This document shows positions 1 to 10,480 of a stretch of 64,000 bases of DNA, piece after piece (the first letter of the stretch is position 1; the number at the start of each line of letters is the position of its first letter). The stretch spans positions 516,915 to 580,914 of the forward strand of contig JAJVDF010000046.1 in NCBI GenBank assembly GCA_022410635.1, given 5' to 3'. Under the pieces are notes generated by a model. The model did no database searches. It saw only the letters and a program-made list of their open reading frames with translations, and was not told the origin of the DNA. Both the position numbers and the translations under genes were made by a program. Source of the DNA: Tretioscincus oriximinensis. Its lineage: Eukaryota; Chordata; Lepidosauria; Squamata; Gymnophthalmidae.

Positions 1-702
1 CCACAGATTTATAAAGAGGCAAAACAACATTTGCTGACTTTTTTTCAATTCCTTTCCTAATTATCCCCAACATGGAATTTGCCTTTTTTGCTGCTGCTGA
101 ACACTGAGTTGACATCTTCATCAAATTGTCCACCAACACCCCAAGATCCTTTTCTTGCTCGGTTACAGAAAGCTTGGTTCCCATCAGGTGGTAGGAGTAA
201 TTGGGGTTCTTTGCCCCAATGTGGATGATCTTGCACTTGCTTAAATTGAAGTGCATTTGCCATTTTGATGCCTACTCACTCAATTTCAATAGATCACCCT
301 GGAGTACCTTACAATAATTTTCAGTTTTCACTACCCTGAACAGTTTAGTGTCATCCGTGAATTTGGCTACTTAAATATTTACCTCGGCATCCAGATCGTT
401 TATGAATATATTGAAAAGCAAAGTTCCTGTACAGACCCCTGGGGTACCCCACTTCTTCTTTCCACTCAGAGAACTGTCCATTTATTACTACCCTCTGTTT
501 TTTATCTTTTAGCCAGTTTCCAATCCAGTACAAAGTCTATCCTCTTATACCATGATTGTGGAGCCTTTTTAGGAGCCTTTGATGAGGGACTTTATCAAAA
601 GCCTTCTGAAAATCTAGATAGACAATATCAACTGGATCCCCTTTATCTACATGTTTGTTAACACTCTCAAAGAATTCTAGCAAATTAGAAAGGTATGATT
701 TA
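1..702 (-). mobile_element. CR1 LINE fragment, ORF2 reverse-transcriptase region
   Basis: Read on the - strand this matches CR1-type ORF2: SKAFDK-like coding near 600, 'NGQFSEWKEEVGYPRG' near 470, and a stretch near 60-260 that aligns with the CR1 copies at 3000-3960 and 62560-62820. Frameshifts and stops break it throughout. It runs off the left window edge. Its first 20 bases are the exact reverse complement of the start of the + strand CR1 piece at 1812. Confidence 0.85.
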
Positions 703-1150
703 CCTTTGCAGAATCATAGAATGTTAAGAGTTGGAAGGGCCTCCAGGGCCATTGATTTTAACCCCCTTCTCAATGCAGGATCCATTAAACCATCCCAGAC
801 AGATGACTTCCCTTTGAAGACTTCCAAGGAAGGCGAACCCCCCACCTTCTGTGGCAACCTGTTTCACTGGTTTATCACCCTGACTGTTAGAAAGTTTTTT
901 CTGATATCTAATATAAATCTACTCCCTTGCAGTTTCATCCCATTGTTTCTAGTCCTTCCATGTGCCAGTGAGAACAGTGCTGATCGCTCTGCACTGTGAC
1001 AGCCCTTCAGATATTAGTAGACAGCTATCAAGTCTCCTCTCAGTCTTCTCTTTTGCGGACTAAACATCCCTAGATCCCTTAACCGTTCCTCATAGGACAT
1101 GGTTTCCAGACCACTCACCATCCTTGTAACTCGCTTTTGAACCCCAGCAC
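703..1150 (-). mobile_element. CR1 LINE 3' end (second subfamily)
   Basis: The reverse complement ends in the CR1-style 'TCTATGATTCT' terminus at about 709, preceded by the 3'-end text also seen at 33475-33760 ('TTGGAAGGGCCTCCAGGG', 'CATCCCAGACAG'). It abuts the previous CR1 piece, so one is inserted next to or into the other. No intact coding remains. Confidence 0.75.
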
Positions 1151-1202
1151 AAATGTTGTATGCTAGGAGTTCTTGGTGCGCATAGCATGCGCTGATTTTC
1201 TT

Positions 1203-1302
1203 GACATCACTTCTGGGGCCAGACAGGAAGTGACATCATTTCTGGGGTGGGACAGGGAGTATCATCACTTCCCTGGGGTGGGACAGGAAGTGACATCACT
1301 TT
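1203..1302. repeat. Tandem repeat, about three units of 29-31 bp
   Basis: Units at 1203-1231, 1232-1260 and 1261-1291 each read approximately GACATCA-TTCTGGGG-TGGGACAGGAAGT, followed by a partial fourth unit. A reverse-complement relative of the unit lies at 48055-48145. The array leads directly into a CT-rich tract. Confidence 0.8.
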
Positions 1303-1405
1303 TGTCCTTCCTTCCATCCTTCCTGCTCTTTCCTTCTATCCTTCTTTCTTTCCTTCCTTCTTTTCTTCCTTCCCCCTTTCTTCCACTCTTTCCCCCATTA
1401 TTTTT
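1303..1405. repeat. CT-rich (TTCC/TTTC) low-complexity tract
   Basis: Imperfect TTCC and TTTC repeats. Open frames across it are low-complexity artefacts rich in Ser, Phe, Leu and Pro. Confidence 0.9.
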
Positions 1406-1606
1406 CCCAATTCCTGAACCTGGGTGCAAACTAAGCAAGTGTATTTATAAAAGTAAATAATACACCTAATATGGTTTTCAATTGTGCTTCTTTAAAAAGA
1501 AGGAAAAACAAGTAAATATATCTGCTAGTGACGATGATGCTGGCTGGGTGATACTTTTCCTGATAAAATAAATTTTTCTTCCACTTCTAATTCTATTTGC
1601 CTGATG

Positions 1607-1660
1607 TCCTGAAGACTACAGCTCTCAGGTTGCACCACAGCTAGCCCTAGGCTCAAGAAT
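1607..1660. repeat. Short shared repeat, copy 1
   Basis: The stretch around GTTGCACCACAGCTAGCCCT at 1630 recurs with few changes near 3955-3978. Each copy sits beside CR1 fragments. Family unknown. Confidence 0.5.
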
Positions 1661-1811
1661 GCATTCTTCGCAACTCTGCACTTAGTGACCCGTCCACAGG
1701 AAACATTTTTGCTATTACAAGAAGTTGGCTCAGGGACTCATTTATAATCAGATTACCTTATCAAACCAGTGTACAGGAAAGGAATCAAAAACAAGTTAGA
1801 AAGTGTTGTTT

Positions 1812-2010
1812 AGCCTCTTTATAAATCTGTGGTGAGGCCACATTAGGAATATTGTGTACAATTCTGGTCACCACATCTCATGTCTGAGGTGCAGAAAAGG
1901 GAAACTAGAACTGTCAGGGGACTGGAGCACCTCCCTTATGAAATCCATCTGCAATGTTTGGGCCTCTTCAGCCTCGAATGGTGGTGTTTGAGAGATGGTC
2001 TAAAGATGCT
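1812..2010 (+). mobile_element. CR1 LINE fragment, 3' part of ORF2
   Basis: Begins GCCTCTTTATAAATCTGTGG and contains the CR1 text GTGAGGCCACATTAGGAATA and 'ACAATTCTGGTCACCACATCTC', which is also present in reverse at 62530-62600. Short, truncated and non-coding. Confidence 0.8.
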
Positions 2011-2175
2011 ACCCGAAGCAGTACAGAAAAGTAGGCAGAAATGCAATTGAGAACCATTCTGCCACTAGAAACACTAGAACTCAATTCACATTAGAAGTGA
2101 TTTTTTATATATGCAAAAGACATGCTCAGCAGAAACCATTTTTTAAAAATGCAGAAGCCAAATTAAATGGGGAAA

Positions 2176-2566
2176 ATCTGAAGCAAGGAAGGGAGGAAGG
2201 ACCAAAGGGGAGGTAGAGGGAGGAAGAAAAAAAGAAGGGAGAAGGAGGAAAAAAGGAAAAGGAGGATAGAAATAAGGAAGGAAAGAGAAAGGACAAAGAA
2301 AAAGAAGGGAAGAAAGAACAGCCACAGAAAATTAAAAACCTCATTAGCAATAAAATAAATAAAAATTAGGCTAATTTTGGTTATTCACACTCTAAACATA
2401 CCAGAAATGAAATCTAGAACTCAACCCAGTTTAAATGAANTTATGAAGCAAGGAGGGAAGGCCCGAAGAGGAGGTAGAAGGAGGAAGAAAAAAAGAAGGA
2501 ACTGGAAAGGAGAAAAAAGGAGGATAGAAATAGAGAAAGAAAAGAAAGAACGAGAAAGGAAGGTAA
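2176..2566. repeat. Two related purine-rich (GGAAG/AAAG) blocks
   Basis: Blocks at about 2176-2330 and 2446-2566 share the order GAAGCAAGG..., GGAGGTAGA, GGAGGAAGAAAAAAAGAAGG, GGAGGATAGAAATA. The 115 bp between them is ordinary AT-rich DNA, so this is a local duplication of a low-complexity retroelement tail or tract. Frames through it (Arg/Lys/Glu-rich) are not genes. Confidence 0.7.
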
Positions 2567-2990
2567 CCTACCTCGTGGCTTGCTCNTCGGACTGCAGCCC
2601 AGCAGGAGCTTCTGTCCCTGGCTCTGTCGGCAGCAGCCTCCACATTTTGCCACCCTAGGCAGCAGCTGTAGGAAACCCCAGCAGGAGGCTCCTTCCTTTG
2701 GGGTCTCCTGCAGCTGCAGCCCAGGGAGGTTAAATGTAGAGGCTGCTTACCAGACTTGTTCTCTGTCTGTTACTTGAATTGCCAATACAAAATGGCACCT
2801 CCAGGCAGACTGAAAGAGGGACTGTAGCCCCACCCAGGCAGCCCTCCCATTGGTTCAACTTCTGGGCTCGGCAACCAAAACGTCAATAAAAGAAGCTGAT
2901 TGGAACTTTTTGATTTGTTGCTGCTTGATTTGTTCCTCTAAGAAGACCTACGATTGGCCAATGGTTCTCCATTATTTTCTATGGAGATTC
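2567..2990. other. GC-rich block, repeat-like, unassigned
   Basis: About 400 bp clearly richer in GC than its surroundings, containing repeated GCAGC motifs, the phrase CTCCCATTGGTTCAACTTC and an AATAAA near 2886. It directly precedes a CR1 fragment. It may be part of a retroelement UTR or an LTR; no coding signal supports a gene. Confidence 0.4.
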
Positions 2991-2999
2991 TATCATTGA

Positions 3000-3925
3000 T
3001 ATTAATTTCTGGTGTGATCGGCGGCCACAACGAACCCAGAGGCCAACCATCACTGATCCCTGGGTACTGAAGGAGCTAGCAGAAGTAATAGTGGAACTAC
3101 TTGCAGTGATCTTTGAAAATTCGTGGACAACAGGAGAAGTCCCAGTAGAATGGAGGTCACATGTTGTCCCTATCTTCAAAAGGGGGAAAAAGATGGAACC
3201 AAGAAGCTACAGGCCAGTGAGTCTGACTTCAGTATCATGAAAACTCCTTGAACAAGTTATGCCAGACTATGATAGAATCACCAAATGGATTGATCAGGGA
3301 AATGCAATAGACGTAGTATATCTTGACTTCAGTAAAGCATTTGACAAAGTATCTCATTCCATCCTTATGGGAAAAATGGTCAAGTATGGGATTGACAAAA
3401 CAACAGTTAGATGGATTCAAACCTGGCTTAGTGATCGTACTCAGAGAGTGGTAATAAATGGTTGCACATCCAATTGGAAGACTGTTTCAAATGGGGTACC
3501 ACAAGGGTCTGTCCTAGGGTCTGTGCTATTTAACATATTTATAAATGATCTAGATGAAGGAATTGAAGGAAAACTTATCAAGTTTGCTGATGACACAAAG
3601 TTAGGCGGTGTTGCAATTAGTAAACAAGAGACAAGATTCAAAAAGACCTAGACAATCTTGAACAATGGGCTGAAATTAACAGGATGGTATTTAGCAGAGA
3701 GAAATGCAAGATCATACATTTGGGCAAAAAAAAATGAAAACAGCACATATAGAATGGGAGGAATATATCTGAGCAGCCCAGGTGAGAAGGACCTGGGTGT
3801 ATTGGGTAGATCACATATTAAACATGAGTCAACAGTGTGAAGCGGCTGCAAAAAAAGGCAAACAAAATCCTGGGATGTATTAAGAGCAGCATAGAATCTC
3901 GATCACATGAAGTAATTATTCTGTA
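3000..3925 (+). mobile_element. CR1 LINE, internally deleted, reverse-transcriptase core
   Basis: Translation gives CR1 RT text: 'WVLKELAEVI', 'YRPVSLTSVS', then an abrupt jump to '[19 protein letters not shown]', '[10 protein letters not shown]', 'FADDTKLGG'. The jump at about 3255-3265 removes the roughly 70 residues normally found between the PVSLTSV and YLDFSKAF motifs. The catalytic FADD is preserved, but a stop at 3649 and frame changes after it kill the rest. The longest open part is 3259-3651. Confidence 0.9.
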
Positions 3926-3929
3926 CAGG

Positions 3930-4080
3930 GCCCTGTCCTGCAGACTGCAGCTCCCATCTTGCACCACAGCTAGCCCTGCCAGGGTCAATGCCTCTTTAGC
4001 CAATCAGCATCCAGTCCCGTTCATGGAAACAGGCAGGTGGCTGGGGGAACCACTCTATAGGGTGAGGACAGACAGACAGA
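3930..4080. repeat. Short shared repeat, copy 2, and GC-richer flank
   Basis: CTTGCACCACAGCTAGCCCT repeats the motif at 1630. The following 80 bp has CCAATCAGCATCC and ends in a GACA microsatellite stub (4067-4083). Confidence 0.45.
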
Positions 4081-4083
4081 CAT

Positions 4084-5390
4084 AAGAAGATTCTAAAAAT
4101 AATCCTATGTTCTTCTTTAAAACTATAAAAGGGAAACTAATAGAAGTTTAAATTTATCTATATTCTCCTAAGGTAGCAAATCGTTTCTGGAAACTAATCA
4201 AGCAAAACAAAACTGTTCCTGTAACCAAGGTGGGATAGGTAGATGTTGCTAAAAGACATTGACAGGGAGGTCTTCTGTTTGAGATGTCAAGAAACAATTG
4301 GTAGGACACACTGTGAGTTAAGATTCTGGAGTAANAAGCCTGATCCAGGAGGGGGCTTCGTGTTCTTAAATATGGTAATAATGAATTCTAATAGGTTTAT
4401 GTGAGGAAATTGGTAATACGCATACGAAAGAGCTGTGTACTAGGCTAGAACCTAGGAATCTTTGGTTCTGAATGCTCTTTTATATATTAAAAAAACTCTC
4501 ACTAACTTTGGGCCTGACACTTCCACTGTATCCGTACCTGCATTGCAGAGATGTTGTAACCGTATTATGGACTAGACAAAATAATGTGAGCCTGGTTACA
4601 TCCTTCAGAAGAAATGTGGATATCGATAGTAAACAAACCATGACTGAAGGATTCCTGGCAAGAGGTGAAGGGCTATCATTTGAAGCTGGAAGTGATGACA
4701 AGGAAAATACCTGTTGTCATCTGAGTCTAATTATGCAACATAAGTATTTTTTTTTAACAGGCAACTGTGATCTTCCAACTAGAATTTCCAGAACTGGAGG
4801 ATCATAGATCTTTCCAGTGGTTCTTCACATCTCTGCTTGTTAAGTGTACATGTCTAAAGACACTCCCACTAACTGAAATCTTCTCTCAATGGATCTTGAT
4901 GGATTATTTGCTGCAGCCACAGGCGCTCACCATAAAGATATAGCAAGTCCAGTAATTCTGATTCAGTTAAATGTGATTGAATCCTGCAGAAATTTGCAAG
5001 TTTGTTATGAATCCCTGGCAACTGTTCTAATTCAGGCACAGTACAAAGTATTAGGGATAAATACTTTACTTGTCTAAGATTTCTGAAGGACATCTTCAAT
5101 CTTGTTAGCCTGAGATAATAATCAGAAACTTTCTGTGGTTGATACTCATGGAGAGGCCTTTTTAGTCATAGCAGCTGGTCCCTGAATTTGTTCCAAGCAT
5201 GGATTTTGTTTGCTTAGCTATTGCAATGTGTCATCTTAGTCAGGACTCAAGTATGGGTTTTTCTGTTCTGAACTATTTTGATTATTTTAATAATTGGTTA
5301 ATTGCTTTATTTTTATGAAAACGTATATATTTTCAATCTATATTGTTTTCAAGTAGCCAAAGAAAAGTCAACAGATCAGAATATTTCCTA
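4084..5390. other. No gene or clear repeat recognised
   Basis: AT-rich single-copy-looking DNA. Short open frames such as 4472-4807 lack splice context or protein-like composition. Confidence 0.6.
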
Positions 5391-5399
5391 TAAGCTTCG

Positions 5400-5483
5400 A
5401 AATCTTGTTTATTTTACTTGTTCGTTTGTATGCTGCTTTTTCAGTAAATGCCTGGGGTGGTTTACAAGGTAATGAATTTTTGG
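5400..5483. repeat. SINE/LINE tail fragment
   Basis: Contains GTTTGTATGCTGCTTTTTCAG and TGGTTTACAAGGTAATGAA, the kind of text found in the 3' ends of L2-type reptile elements. It is immediately followed by a full SINE. Confidence 0.4.
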
Positions 5484-5745
5484 AGAGCCAGTTTGGTGTA
5501 GTGGTTAGAGTGTGGGACTCTTATCTGGTANTCTCCCGGTTCGATTCCCCACTCATCCATGAAGCCAGCTGGGTGACCTTGGGCCAGTCACAGTTCTTTA
5601 GAACTCTCTCAGCCCCACCTACTCCACAGGGTTTCTGTTGTGGAGAAAGCAACAAAAGCTATGTGCACCATCCTATGGTAGGCCGCCCTGAGACCTTCGG
5701 GTGTACGGCGGGATATAAATAAATAAATAAATAAATAAATACAAT
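5484..5745 (+). mobile_element. tRNA-headed SINE with A and B boxes
   Basis: Pol III A box TGGTGTAGTGG at 5494-5504 and B box GGTTCGATTCC at 5538-5548 lie 34 bp apart, followed by a SINE body (CAGCTGGGTGACCTTGGGCC) and a 3' end CCGCCCTGAGACC...GGGATATAAAT ending in (AAAT)n. The same family occurs on the - strand at 15583-15795 and 51718-51935. The head resembles squamate tRNA-derived SINEs; the tail resembles a L2-type LINE 3' end, presumably the partner for mobilisation. Confidence 0.85.
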
Positions 5746-5889
5746 TTGTTGCGATATGAGGAGAAAACACAATACCAATGGGAGGTGGTCCTGACATGCC
5801 TTGAATTAGATGTCCTAGCTTCCCAGCAAACATTTAACCATGTTGGGTTCTCCAAGTGAGCTTCATTTTTGAACTGAGACAAAAATAAT

Positions 5890-6010
5890 GAGTTGAAGAA
5901 GAACTGAGTTTTTATACCCCGCTTTTATCACCTGAAGGAACTCAAAGTGGCTTACAATCTTTTTTTCGCCCGAAGGCTTACATTCTATCTTCCTCATCAC
6001 GTTAAGACAA
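5890..6010 (-). mobile_element. SINE/LINE 3' tail fragment
   Basis: TTTTTATACCCCGCTTTTATC ... CTCAAAGTGGCTTACAATC is the reverse complement of the tail of the SINE at 27492-27794 (AGCCGCTTTGAGTCC ... AAAGCGGGGTATAAG). Confidence 0.6.
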
Positions 6011-6182
6011 AGGTACCTATTCATCTCCTTGCGATTGCTCATTTTTGAACAGGCAGTTTGGCTGAAGTTAAGACCAATAGAAGGCGCTTATTCCTGTCCG
6101 TGGCAGACAAGTGGACCTCAAATGACCCACCTCTCTGTTGAAAGGCCTGTGCCACTGTGCCTCACAAACCCAAAGAACATAG

Positions 6183-8896
6183 TCCAGCAAAGGAGCTAGC
6201 AGCACTTTGAGACTAACTTGAGAAAAGTGGTTGGCATAAGCTTTCGTAGACAGGTCTACTTCTTCAGATGCTGAGGGACTAATGTCAGGGTCAGGTATTT
6301 ATAGGGAAATGTGTATGGGAGAAGACAAAGCATATGCAACTGTAGGGAGGTGTAGAATTGCAGGTAAATAGCAGGAACTAATCTCCTTAAAAAACAGGTA
6401 AATAGCAGGAACTAATCCTCTTATGTAAAAAAGTGCCTGGGGCAACAAGGGGCAATGTCTGGTAGAGAATCAATCAAGTACTTAACAGGTGTCATAAAAA
6501 TGTATAGTTGGCCAGGAAACCATTGTCTCTGTTAAGTCCTTTGCTGATGGCCTGGAACTTGTGAATGTATTCGAGTTCTGCTGCTTCTCTTTCAAATCTT
6601 CCTTTGTAGTTTCTTTGTTCAAGAACTGCAGTCCTGAGGTCTGAGAGAGAANGTCCTGGAAGGTTNAAGTGNTCAGCAACTGGTTTCTGTGTGTTTCCAT
6701 TTCGAATATCTGATTTGTGTCCATTTATTCTCTGGCGAAGGGATTGTCCTGTTTGCCCAATGTAGAGTGTAGAGGGGCATTGTTGGCAGAAGATGGAATA
6801 CACCACATTAGAAGATGAGCATGTAAAAGTCCCTCTAATGTTGTGGGTGGTGTTATCAGGTCCCGTGATGACATTGCCAGGGTGGATGTGTGCACAGAGT
6901 TGACATCTGGGTTTGTGGCAGGGTCTAGTTCCCATTTCTCCCTCTGTGTCCTGTGTTCTTTGTGTGAGGAGTTGTTTGAGGTTGGGTGGTTGTTTGTAAG
7001 CCAGCAAAGGTTTGCCACCAAGTGCTCTTGAGAGAGCTGTGTTTTTATCCAAAATAGGTTGAAGTTCATTTATTATGTGTTTGAGGGCCCCCAATTGTGA
7101 GCTGTATGTGACCACTAATGGGGTTCTGTTGTTTTCTGTCCTCAATCTGTCCTGTAATAGGTTGATTCTGGGTACCATTCTGGCTCTGTTGATTTGTTTC
7201 TTTACTTCATGTGGTGGGTACTGTAACCTGAGGAATGCTTGCTGTAGTTCCAGGAGTTTGGTGTCTCTGTCTTCTGGATCCGAGCAGATGCGATTATATC
7301 TGAGAGCTTGGCTGTAGACAATAGATTTGGTTGTGTGTTCGGGATGGAAACTAGAGGCATGTAAATAGGTGTATCGATCAGTTGGTTTGCGATACAGGGT
7401 CGTACTCAGATTTCCATTGTGCAATTTTATGGTGGTGTCTAGAAAGTGGACTTGCTCTCTAGATTGTTCCAAACTGAGGTTAATAGTAGGGTGGAAGCTA
7501 TTGAAATTTTGGTGGAATGTTCTTAGTGATTCCTCCCCGTGAGTCCAGATTATAAAGATGTCATCGATGAATCTTAAGTACAGTAGAGGTTTCTGAGTGC
7601 AGGAGTTGAGGAAGCGTTGTTCTAGGTCCGCCATAAAGATGTTGGCGTATTGGGGTGCCATACGTGTACCCATGGCATTACCATTAGTTTGGAGATATAC
7701 GTTATTGTCAAAAGTGAAATAGTTATGGGTGAGAACAAAGTGGCAGATCTTGGTGGCTAGGCCTGCAGACGTGCTATCTGGAATGGTGTTCTTGATAGCT
7801 TGTATTCCATCTATGTGGGGGATGTTGGTGTATAGGGATTCCACATCCATAGTAGCCAAGATGGTGTCCTCTGGGAGGTTGTGTATGGACTGTAGTTTCC
7901 GTAGGAAGTCAGTCGTATCCCTCACATAGCTAGGAGTATTGATGGCATAGGGTCTGAGTACTTTGTCCATATATCCAGAGGCACCAACTGTAAGGGTTCC
8001 AATGCTGGAGACGATGGGTCTTCCAGGGTTGCCTTGCTTGTGTATTTTGGGTAGTAAATAGAAGGTGCCTGGCCGGGGTTCTTGTGGTGTGTCCATTTGT
8101 ATTAGATCCCATACTTCCATGGGAAACTCCATAAGTAGTGATCGTAATTCCTTACGGTATTCCTCTGTGGGATCTTTGGGTAGGATTCTATAGAATGTGG
8201 TGTTGGATAGTTGCCTTCTGGCTTCCTGTGTGTAGTCAGATTTGTTCATGATAACCACAGCTCCTCCTTTGTCGGCCTCTTTGATTATAATATTAGGGTT
8301 GTTCTTGAGATTATGTATGGCCTCCTGTTCCTTGCGGCTTAGATTGTATGTTAGCGCACGATGTTTGTTGATTATCTGGGTTTGGGCACGTTGACGAAAG
8401 CAGTCGATGTAAAAATCTAGTTCCGTGCATAGTCCATCAGGAGGAGTCCACGTGGAGTTCTTCTTTTTACAATTCTGGGAGGTGTTCTGCTGTACATTAG
8501 TGTGCTGGTTGATAGATTCCAATGAGGGCGATGATCCTTGTGAGTTGTTTTCCTGAGTGGTGTCCTTGAAGAATTCCTTAAGTCGTAGGCGGCGGAAGAA
8601 TGTCTCTAGTTCACCACAAAAACGTATCATTTGTGTGCGTTTGGATGGGCAGAAGGANAGTCCCCGTGATAGGACCGACTCTTCAGCCTGGCTCAGAGTG
8701 TGGTTTGAGAGATTAACAATGTTGTTTTCTGGTTCCATGATGCTCCTGTTATGAGTAGTGGAATCTTGTAGCAGTGAGAAGAATTTTTTTTCTTTTATAA
8801 TCATTAATGAGGAGAAATGTGTCCTGTATATGGTATTTCTTTTTTCTGAGTGGTTGTGTTCATTGTCTCCTGTGGAGGGTTGGTTCCTGAACATAC
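6183..8896 (-). mobile_element. Penelope-like retroelement, nearly intact
   Basis: A - strand element with a single long ORF (6492-8894) and a 3' UTR of about 300 bp ending near 6183. The 3' UTR has the phrase GCATAAGCTTTCGTAGACAG (6235-6254) plus 'TTGAGACTAAC', text also found as degraded copies at 18640-18985, 20668-20810 and 60660-60960. The 3' UTR holds a short tandem duplication of CAGGTAAATAGCAGGAACTA at 6361 and 6396. The right-hand (5') boundary is not clear. Confidence 0.85.
6492..8894 (-). CDS. Penelope-like element polyprotein: reverse transcriptase plus GIY-YIG endonuclease
   Basis: An 800-codon uninterrupted ORF. Residues about 60-110 hold the conserved N-terminal 'NLSNHTLSQAEESVLSRG' and 'ELETFFRRLRLKEFF' text. 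The RT core follows: TMDVESLYTNIP near 348-359 (motif A Asp), GNAMGTRMAPQYANIF near 405-420, and FIDDIF near 443-448 (catalytic Asp pair). A Cys-rich linker (PCHKPRCQLC, about 658-667) precedes a GIY-YIG nuclease with VVYSIFC and LYIGQTG (about 697-715). This is the canonical Penelope-like layout for target-primed retrotransposition. Five codons contain N bases, four of them in the C-terminal 65 residues and one near residue 79. The absence of stops suggests a recent or active copy. The first Met is the likely start because the N-terminal motif lies about 60 residues in. It is a transposon gene, not a host gene. Confidence 0.9.
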   Translation of the reverse strand: MFRNQPSTGDNEHNHSEKRNTIYRTHFSSLMIIKEKKFFSLLQDSTTHNRSIMEPENNIVNLSNHTLSQAEESVLSRGXSFCPSKRTQMIRFCGELETFFRRLRLKEFFKDTTQENNSQGSSPSLESINQHTNVQQNTSQNCKKKNSTWTPPDGLCTELDFYIDCFRQRAQTQIINKHRALTYNLSRKEQEAIHNLKNNPNIIIKEADKGGAVVIMNKSDYTQEARRQLSNTTFYRILPKDPTEEYRKELRSLLMEFPMEVWDLIQMDTPQEPRPGTFYLLPKIHKQGNPGRPIVSSIGTLTVGASGYMDKVLRPYAINTPSYVRDTTDFLRKLQSIHNLPEDTILATMDVESLYTNIPHIDGIQAIKNTIPDSTSAGLATKICHFVLTHNYFTFDNNVYLQTNGNAMGTRMAPQYANIFMADLEQRFLNSCTQKPLLYLRFIDDIFIIWTHGEESLRTFHQNFNSFHPTINLSLEQSREQVHFLDTTIKLHNGNLSTTLYRKPTDRYTYLHASSFHPEHTTKSIVYSQALRYNRICSDPEDRDTKLLELQQAFLRLQYPPHEVKKQINRARMVPRINLLQDRLRTENNRTPLVVTYSSQLGALKHIINELQPILDKNTALSRALGGKPLLAYKQPPNLKQLLTQRTQDTEGEMGTRPCHKPRCQLCAHIHPGNVITGPDNTTHNIRGTFTCSSSNVVYSIFCQQCPSTLYIGQTGQSLRQRINGHKSDIRNGNTQKPVAXHXNLPGXSLSDLRTAVLEQRNYKGRFEREAAELEYIHKFQAISKGLNRDNGFLANYTFL

Positions 8897-10005
8897 TTTA
8901 GAATATCCATTTTATTTACTCATGAATATCTACTTTAGAATATACAGGTCCCATTCTGACATAGTATTTAAACCTGTTCAAAATTGGTTCTGTTTGTGCT
9001 GGACTGATAGTCCTTTTATATATTTTATTTTAACTTTTATAAATTTTTTTTCTGTTTGAAGTGGACTAGAAACAAATTAAATGTATTCTGACTAATACAG
9101 GTCTGAGTCCAGTAGGATTTTTAAAAAATTTTTTGCAATGTGGGGCCAGGGCTTTGGATTCTTTAACCAGACTTGGGATGAGACTTGCTAAGGTGGAGGT
9201 ATATATGAGAGAACGTACTTCACAAAACACTGCATTTACTTCATTCTGTTCCCAGAGCTCTGGGAACCAATCTTGTGAAATTGCACTCTTACGCAAATAT
9301 GTGACATAAAAAGAATTACAGGATATGATTTAGCGGAAAATGGAGAAGGAGTTAGCCTGCATGTATCTTCCTCTGTTTTGTTCTGAGCTGCACCCTGTAA
9401 TTTCTTGTTTATGCCTAATATTTATATGTGAATGTCGTTTCAGAAGCTCGGCATCCCAGGGCTCTGGAAAAGGGGAGGAGAAAGTCAAACATTATGATGG
9501 AAAAACATTTGTGTTGCTTTGCCTTAGGGAACTGTTGGGGCAGCTTTATGTGTGTGTGTGAAAGAAGATTGAAACCACTACACAACTTTCATTGATTTGC
9601 TTTGCCAACCTTTCTTTGTTCAGCTCTGGAGGATTTGGGGCACAACTGCTGCAGCACAGAATAGATGGAAACTGTGAAGCAAAATGCCTTGAGAGGAAAA
9701 TGTCTTGGAGTTCCCAGATCCAGGGTGAGAAAGGAATTATGCGGGGAAAGAAAAAATCAATTTAGAAAACAAACTCAGTCCCTTTCTCTCACTCTCTATT
9801 GGCTTAGGCCACACACATTTCATGAAGAAAGGCGCTTGCTAGGTATAGTACTGTTTTCAAAGTTGCTGTCTTTCTAGAACTGCTAGCTTGGAACCAGAGC
9901 GAGATATGCACATTTGTTAGCTTCCAGAGGCTTTCCAGGAGGTCTCAGGCATGCCTTTGGTTGGAGAAACATCTTCCCAACATCAGGCACTGTTTTAAAT
10001 TGTTA
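8897..10005. other. No gene recognised
   Basis: AT-rich DNA with short non-conserved open frames (for example 9340-9561 and 9665-9877). No splice-framed coding or repeat family could be assigned. Confidence 0.6.
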
Positions 10006-10297
10006 ATTTTGTACTCTTTATTTTTATTTTTAACTGTCTTGAGACCTTCTGGTATATGATGGGATATAAGCACAATAATGTATGATATCTGAAGTGCTGT
10101 GATGCATGCTCCTAGCACTGTCATTTTTTCTCCGTGTTCTAAAAAAAATTCAGTTAGTTTAGTTTGTTTATTTGTATTTCTATCCCGCACTACCCTGAAG
10201 ATCCCAGAGTAGTTGTAATAAAATTGCATAACAACAGATATGAAAAGTTAGCTGAAACAGTGCCTGTGTTGGGAAGGCATGCTATTCTCTCTGCTAT

Positions 10298-10328
<31 letters not shown>

Positions 10329-10480
10329 TACCCCGCCCTATACCTGAAGGTCTTAGGGCAGCCAACAATAAAAGGAACAATACAAAATTATCATTAAAAA
10401 CAATATTAAAAACAGTATCCAGAAGTGGGAAGAGAATAACATTTTATTTTATTCTGCTAGAGGCCAGGGGTAAAGAATGC
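10006..10480. mobile_element. Three SINE/LINE 3' tail fragments
   Basis: A + strand tail at about 10006-10080 (TGTCTTGAGACCTTCTGG ... GGGATATAAGC); a - strand tail at 10158-10230 (TTTGTATTTCTATCCCGC); and a - strand tail at 10290-10480 starting with (TTTA)n and CCCCGCCCTATACCTGAAGG. All share the CCGCCCTGAGAC...GGGATATAAA type terminus in one orientation or the other. Confidence 0.6.

Noticed and set aside
1173..1460. 95-codon frame across the TTCC tract
   Set aside because: Low-complexity translation of a tandem repeat and pyrimidine tract.
2377..2658. Arg/Lys/Glu-rich frame
   Set aside because: Translation of the purine-rich low-complexity block.
5494..5548. A box and B box suggesting a tRNA gene
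   Set aside because: The cloverleaf is not complete and the sequence continues into a SINE body and LINE-like tail with other copies nearby.
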